This document shows positions 61,268-64,000 of a stretch of DNA of 64,000 bases, piece after piece. How positions within the stretch are numbered: position 1 is the stretch's first letter; every line of letters begins with the position of its first letter. The translations under genes were made by a program, and so were the position numbers. The DNA is from Clostridiales bacterium. Its GTDB lineage: Bacteria > Bacillota > Clostridia > Lachnospirales > WQUN01. Below the pieces are notes generated by a model, which was given only the letters and a program-made list of their open reading frames with translations, was not told the origin of the DNA and ran no database searches. The DNA lies in assembly GCA_031287685.1 (NCBI GenBank), contig JAITSQ010000019.1:16949-80948 (forward strand). Direction: 5' to 3'.

Positions 61268-62058
61268 TGGCCAAGAAAAAGCCGGAGGAACCCAAAGCTG
61301 GCTCGCCGGAATGGATGAGCACGTATTCCGACCTTGTAACGCTGCTGTTCTGCTTTTTCGTGCTCCTGTACGCGATGTCGAGTATTGACCCGGCGAAGTT
61401 TACGGCGGTGGCGGCCTCTTTCTCCGGCTCGACGCAGAGCTTTGTGCAGATGGCTACCGGGGAGCAGGTTATGGAAATGATGGGCAACGGCATTATAGAA
61501 ATGCCCACCGGCCAGAGCAATACGGAAAGCGACGCAGCGGACGGTTCGCAAGCGGACGAAGCCGCCCGGCAAGCTGAAAAAGAGCTTCAGGATATGGCTT
61601 CGACCTTCAAGACGTACTTCGCGGAGAAAAACCTGACTGAAAAAGTTGAAATGACGGTCACGGAAACGTCAATAAAACTGAACTTCGGCGATATGCTTTT
61701 CGACAGCGGCAAGGACGACCTGAAGGCGGAGGCCTTGACGATTATGCGGGAGATAGCCTCTGAACTGGCTAAATATCCCGACAACGCCATAAACATAGAA
61801 GGGCATACGGACGACAGGCCGATAAGCACGGTGCGCTTCCGGGATAACCTTGACTTGTCGTCGTGCCGCGCGACGAGCGTCGAGCGGTTTTTCATAAACG
61901 AATACGGGATAAACCCGAAGAGAATTACAGCGCTGGGGCACGGGGAATACTGGCCGGTAGCCGATAACGACACTCCCGAAGGGCGGCAGAAAAACCGCCG
62001 GGTTGAAATCACTATAATGAGCAGCGTTTACTCCGGCGGAGACGGCTTGGAGCAATAA
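61267..62058 (+). CDS. motB: Flagellar motor stator protein MotB
   Basis: 263 aa. One membrane helix (residues about 20-40, MSTYSDLVTLLFCFFVLLYAMS) with the ion-carrying Asp in YSDLVTL, a linker/plug region, and a C-terminal OmpA-like peptidoglycan-binding domain (NIEGHTDDRPISTVRFRDNLDLSSCRATSVERFF, GHGEYWPVADNDTPEGRQKNRRVEI). Confidence 0.95.
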   Translation: MAKKKPEEPKAGSPEWMSTYSDLVTLLFCFFVLLYAMSSIDPAKFTAVAASFSGSTQSFVQMATGEQVMEMMGNGIIEMPTGQSNTESDAADGSQADEAARQAEKELQDMASTFKTYFAEKNLTEKVEMTVTETSIKLNFGDMLFDSGKDDLKAEALTIMREIASELAKYPDNAINIEGHTDDRPISTVRFRDNLDLSSCRATSVERFFINEYGINPKRITALGHGEYWPVADNDTPEGRQKNRRVEITIMSSVYSGGDGLEQ

Positions 62059-62078
62059 TTAAGAACCGTAAGGGGAGA

Positions 62079-62591
62079 ATGAGTTTGGACAAGAACAAGA
62101 TAATGATGGTAGTTATTATAGCTCTGCTTGTTCTGCTGCTTGGCGTTATAGGCGGCGGCGTGTTTGTGCTTACGAACACGCTGAAGAACATAAACGGGGA
62201 GAGCGGCAGCCAGGAGCAGCCGGCGAACGCGAACAGGCTTTCGCAGTCTGAAATCGTCACGATTGATTACGACACGGCGGTTAAGGCGATTTATAACGAC
62301 CAAGAGACCAAGAAGGCGCACGCGGTGACATTCTACGTGAGCGTCGGGCTTGACAACTCCGACAAAAAGAAGGAAAAAGACCTTGCCGCGCTCCAGTCGC
62401 TTATGCAGGAACGCAAGACCGTCGTGATGTCTTATGTCAACGAAATAGTCTATCAGCATGACTCGGCGGATTTCAGCGATTCCTTGGCTATACAGAGTTC
62501 CCTTTCAGCCGAGATTCTGGAAAAACTGCAGACGGAGTTCGGTTCCAACCTCATATACCAGGTTTATATAAGCGGTTATCTGTATCAGTAA
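62079..62591 (+). CDS. fliL: Flagellar basal body-associated protein FliL
   Basis: 170 aa. N-terminal membrane helix (IMMVVIIALLVLLLGVIGGGVFVL) then a periplasmic domain (TFYVSVGLDNSDKKKEKDLAALQSLMQERKTVVMSYVNEIV). FliL forms rings around stators. Identification is from topology, size and position between motB and fliM. Confidence 0.88.
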   Translation: MSLDKNKIMMVVIIALLVLLLGVIGGGVFVLTNTLKNINGESGSQEQPANANRLSQSEIVTIDYDTAVKAIYNDQETKKAHAVTFYVSVGLDNSDKKKEKDLAALQSLMQERKTVVMSYVNEIVYQHDSADFSDSLAIQSSLSAEILEKLQTEFGSNLIYQVYISGYLYQ

Positions 62592-62657
62592 GGAGCTTTA
62601 CGGACGGATAAAAAAGGGTAAAAGAGGGGAATACCAAAAAATAAAGCAGGTGTAACA

Positions 62658-63647
62658 ATGGGTGATATTCTTAGCCAAGACGAAATAGACGCGCTCTTAA
62701 GGGCGATGGCTTCGGGCGGAGGGGGAGTGGAGGAAGACGCGGCGCTCGCCAAGAAAGCCGGGAAAAAGGTCATAAATTACGACTTCTCTCGCCCGTCGAA
62801 ATTCAATAAGGAGCAGTTGCGCACTCTTGAGATTCTGTTCGATAACTACGCGCGGCTTACGTCGTCGTTTCTGACGGGGTACCTGCGCACAGTCGTCACT
62901 ATTGAAGTGCTGAACGCGGAGCAGCTCACTTATAACGACTTCGCCGCGTCAATAGCGAATCCGGCGATTTTGGGAATAGTGGATTTTCAGCCGTTTAAGG
63001 GTTCTATACTTCTTGATATGACGGCGGAGATCGGTTACGCGATTATAGACAGGATTTTGGGCGGGCCGGGGTTTTCCTTGAAAAAGACAAGGGATTTCAC
63101 GGAAATAGAGACGATACTTATGGAGCGAATCCTGACGCAGATGATGAACGGTATGATTGAGCCATGGGCGCCGATAACGCCGCTTCAGCCGAAGGTCAGC
63201 AGGATCGAGACCAACGCCCAGTTTGCCCAAATCATCGCGCCCAGCGAGATGATTGCCCTTGTCACACTTTCGATAAAAGTAGGCGGCGTGGAGGGATACC
63301 TTAACTTCTGCTTCCCGCATTTCGTGATAGAGCCGATTGTGAGCAAACTGAACACCCGGTACCGCTTCGCTTATCTCGACGATGAGGACAACAGCGAGTA
63401 TCAGGCGAAACTTGAGGAAAATCTTGAAAAGACATTTGTGCCGGTTTCCGTCGCCGTCGGGCGCACAAGCATTACCGTTTCCGATTTCGTCAATCTGCAG
63501 GTCGGCGACGTGCTTCTCCTTGATTCTTACTATACCTCCGATATGGACGTTATGGTCGGCGATTTGCTTAAATTTAAGGCAAAGCCGGGATTGAGCAAAC
63601 ACAAGAACGCTATTCAAATAACTTCCGTAATAAGGGAGGCTGATTAA
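62658..63647 (+). CDS. fliM: Flagellar motor switch protein FliM
   Basis: 329 aa. N-terminal CheY-P-binding peptide (ILSQDEIDALLRAM), then KVINYDFSRPSKFNKEQLRTLEILFDNYARLTSSFLTGYLR, the CheC-like middle domain (IIDRILGGPG) and a C-terminal SpoA/FliN-like domain (VPVSVAVGRTSITVSDFVNLQVGDVLLLD). Confidence 0.96.
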   Translation: MGDILSQDEIDALLRAMASGGGGVEEDAALAKKAGKKVINYDFSRPSKFNKEQLRTLEILFDNYARLTSSFLTGYLRTVVTIEVLNAEQLTYNDFAASIANPAILGIVDFQPFKGSILLDMTAEIGYAIIDRILGGPGFSLKKTRDFTEIETILMERILTQMMNGMIEPWAPITPLQPKVSRIETNAQFAQIIAPSEMIALVTLSIKVGGVEGYLNFCFPHFVIEPIVSKLNTRYRFAYLDDEDNSEYQAKLEENLEKTFVPVSVAVGRTSITVSDFVNLQVGDVLLLDSYYTSDMDVMVGDLLKFKAKPGLSKHKNAIQITSVIREAD

Positions 63648-63650
63648 GCT

Positions 63651-64000
63651 ATGGGCGATATGCTCTCGCAAGATGAAATAAACGCGTTGCTTTCGGGTGC
63701 GTCTTTGGACGATGACGACGATAGTTCTGATTTTTCCGCCGTACCTTCGTCCGAATCGAAGTTTGGCTTAGAGCCGGAGCCGATAGATTACGACGGGGTG
63801 TTATCCACAGAAGAAAAAGATGTTTTGGGCGAGATAGGCAACATAAGTATGGGCACCGCCGCGACGACGCTTTTCGCGCTTCTTGGCAGGAAGGTTCTCA
63901 TAACAACGCCGCACGTTACCGTAAACACATGGGGAGACATTCGGAGTAGCTACACGCGCCCGTGCGTCGGCACCAGGATTGATTACGTCGAGGGGTTGCG
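63651..64000 (+). CDS. fliY: Flagellar motor switch phosphatase FliY, 3' end outside window
   Basis: About 116 codons are visible. It repeats the FliM-like N-terminal peptide (MLSQDEINALLSG) for CheY binding, then an acidic linker, then the CheC-type phosphatase motif Asp-x3-Glu-x2-Asn in EKDVLGEIGNISMGTAATTLFALLG. These features mark FliY (CheY-P phosphatase plus FliN fusion) rather than plain FliN; the FliN domain would follow off-window. SD AAGGGAGG. Confidence 0.93.
   Translation, partial: MGDMLSQDEINALLSGASLDDDDDSSDFSAVPSSESKFGLEPEPIDYDGVLSTEEKDVLGEIGNISMGTAATTLFALLGRKVLITTPHVTVNTWGDIRSSYTRPCVGTRIDYVEGL

Noticed and set aside
1..64000. CRISPR array, prophage, integrase, tRNA-anchored island or biosynthetic cluster
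   Set aside because: No regularly spaced repeats, phage genes, recombinases, tRNA genes or clustered modifying enzymes were seen.

Overview
The window looks like a chromosomal segment of a motile, fairly GC-rich member of the class Clostridia (Bacillota). The evidence is the typical Firmicutes gene sets: rsmB-rlmN-prpC-prkC, tmk-darA-yaaR-holB-yaaT, rimP-nusA-ylxR-ylxQ-infB-rbfA, mecA, a Firmicutes-type 6S RNA, and a long clostridial flagellar operon with fliY, flbD and a ylxF-like gene. Consensus -35/-10 promoters with 17-bp spacers are frequent. TTG and GTG starts are common. No rRNA, tRNA, CRISPR array, transposase or prophage was seen.

Layout. 1-4.8 kb (minus): ribosome maturation and Ser/Thr phosphorylation cluster (rsmB, a lipoprotein, rlmN, prpC, prkC cut by the window edge). 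4.9-9.2 kb (plus): a large TPR protein, then ddl and murI for cell-wall precursors. 9.3-13.3 kb: tmk, the c-di-AMP receptor gene darA, yaaR, holB, yaaT and a tRNA methyltransferase. 13.4-15.3 kb: trpBA, facing a 6S RNA gene on the minus strand. 15.7-19.7 kb: a DUF2225 protein, htpG, xseB and ispA. 19.9-20.9 kb: an A+T-rich orphan gene. 21.2-22.2 kb: rplM-rpsI. 22.2-27.4 kb (minus): a zinc-themed region with a soluble CZB chemoreceptor, then an apparent operon mecA, small membrane protein, znuA, znuC, znuB, lipoprotein. 27.6-33.8 kb: the nusA-infB operon, with rimP cut short by a palindromic repeat, then aroC. 33.8-40 kb: a GDPD phosphodiesterase, a DtxR-type regulator, a SEC-C protein, tsaC, an orphan, an LMW-phosphatase/RpiB fusion, a TagO-like transferase, ridA and a gene remnant. 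40.2-47.8 kb: a PLP enzyme, uvrB, a YhfC-type membrane protein, uvrA and dcd. 47.8 kb to the end: flgB-flgC-fliE-fliF-fliG-fliH-fliI-fliJ-ylxF-fliK-flgD-(TIGR02530-like)-flgE-flbD-motA-motB-fliL-fliM-fliY, encoding basal body, export apparatus, hook, stator and switch in assembly-related order.

Most of the window is housekeeping. The points most worth a second look are: a palindromic repeat that ends rimP early; an rsmB whose reading frame has no normal start codon and seems to begin at ATA; an A+T-rich orphan with a Cys/His pattern reminiscent of CheD/CNF-type deamidases; candidate metal-ligand clusters in proteins co-transcribed with zinc uptake genes and in HtpG; an LMWPTP-RpiB fusion; and a FlgD with four tandem C-terminal repeats.
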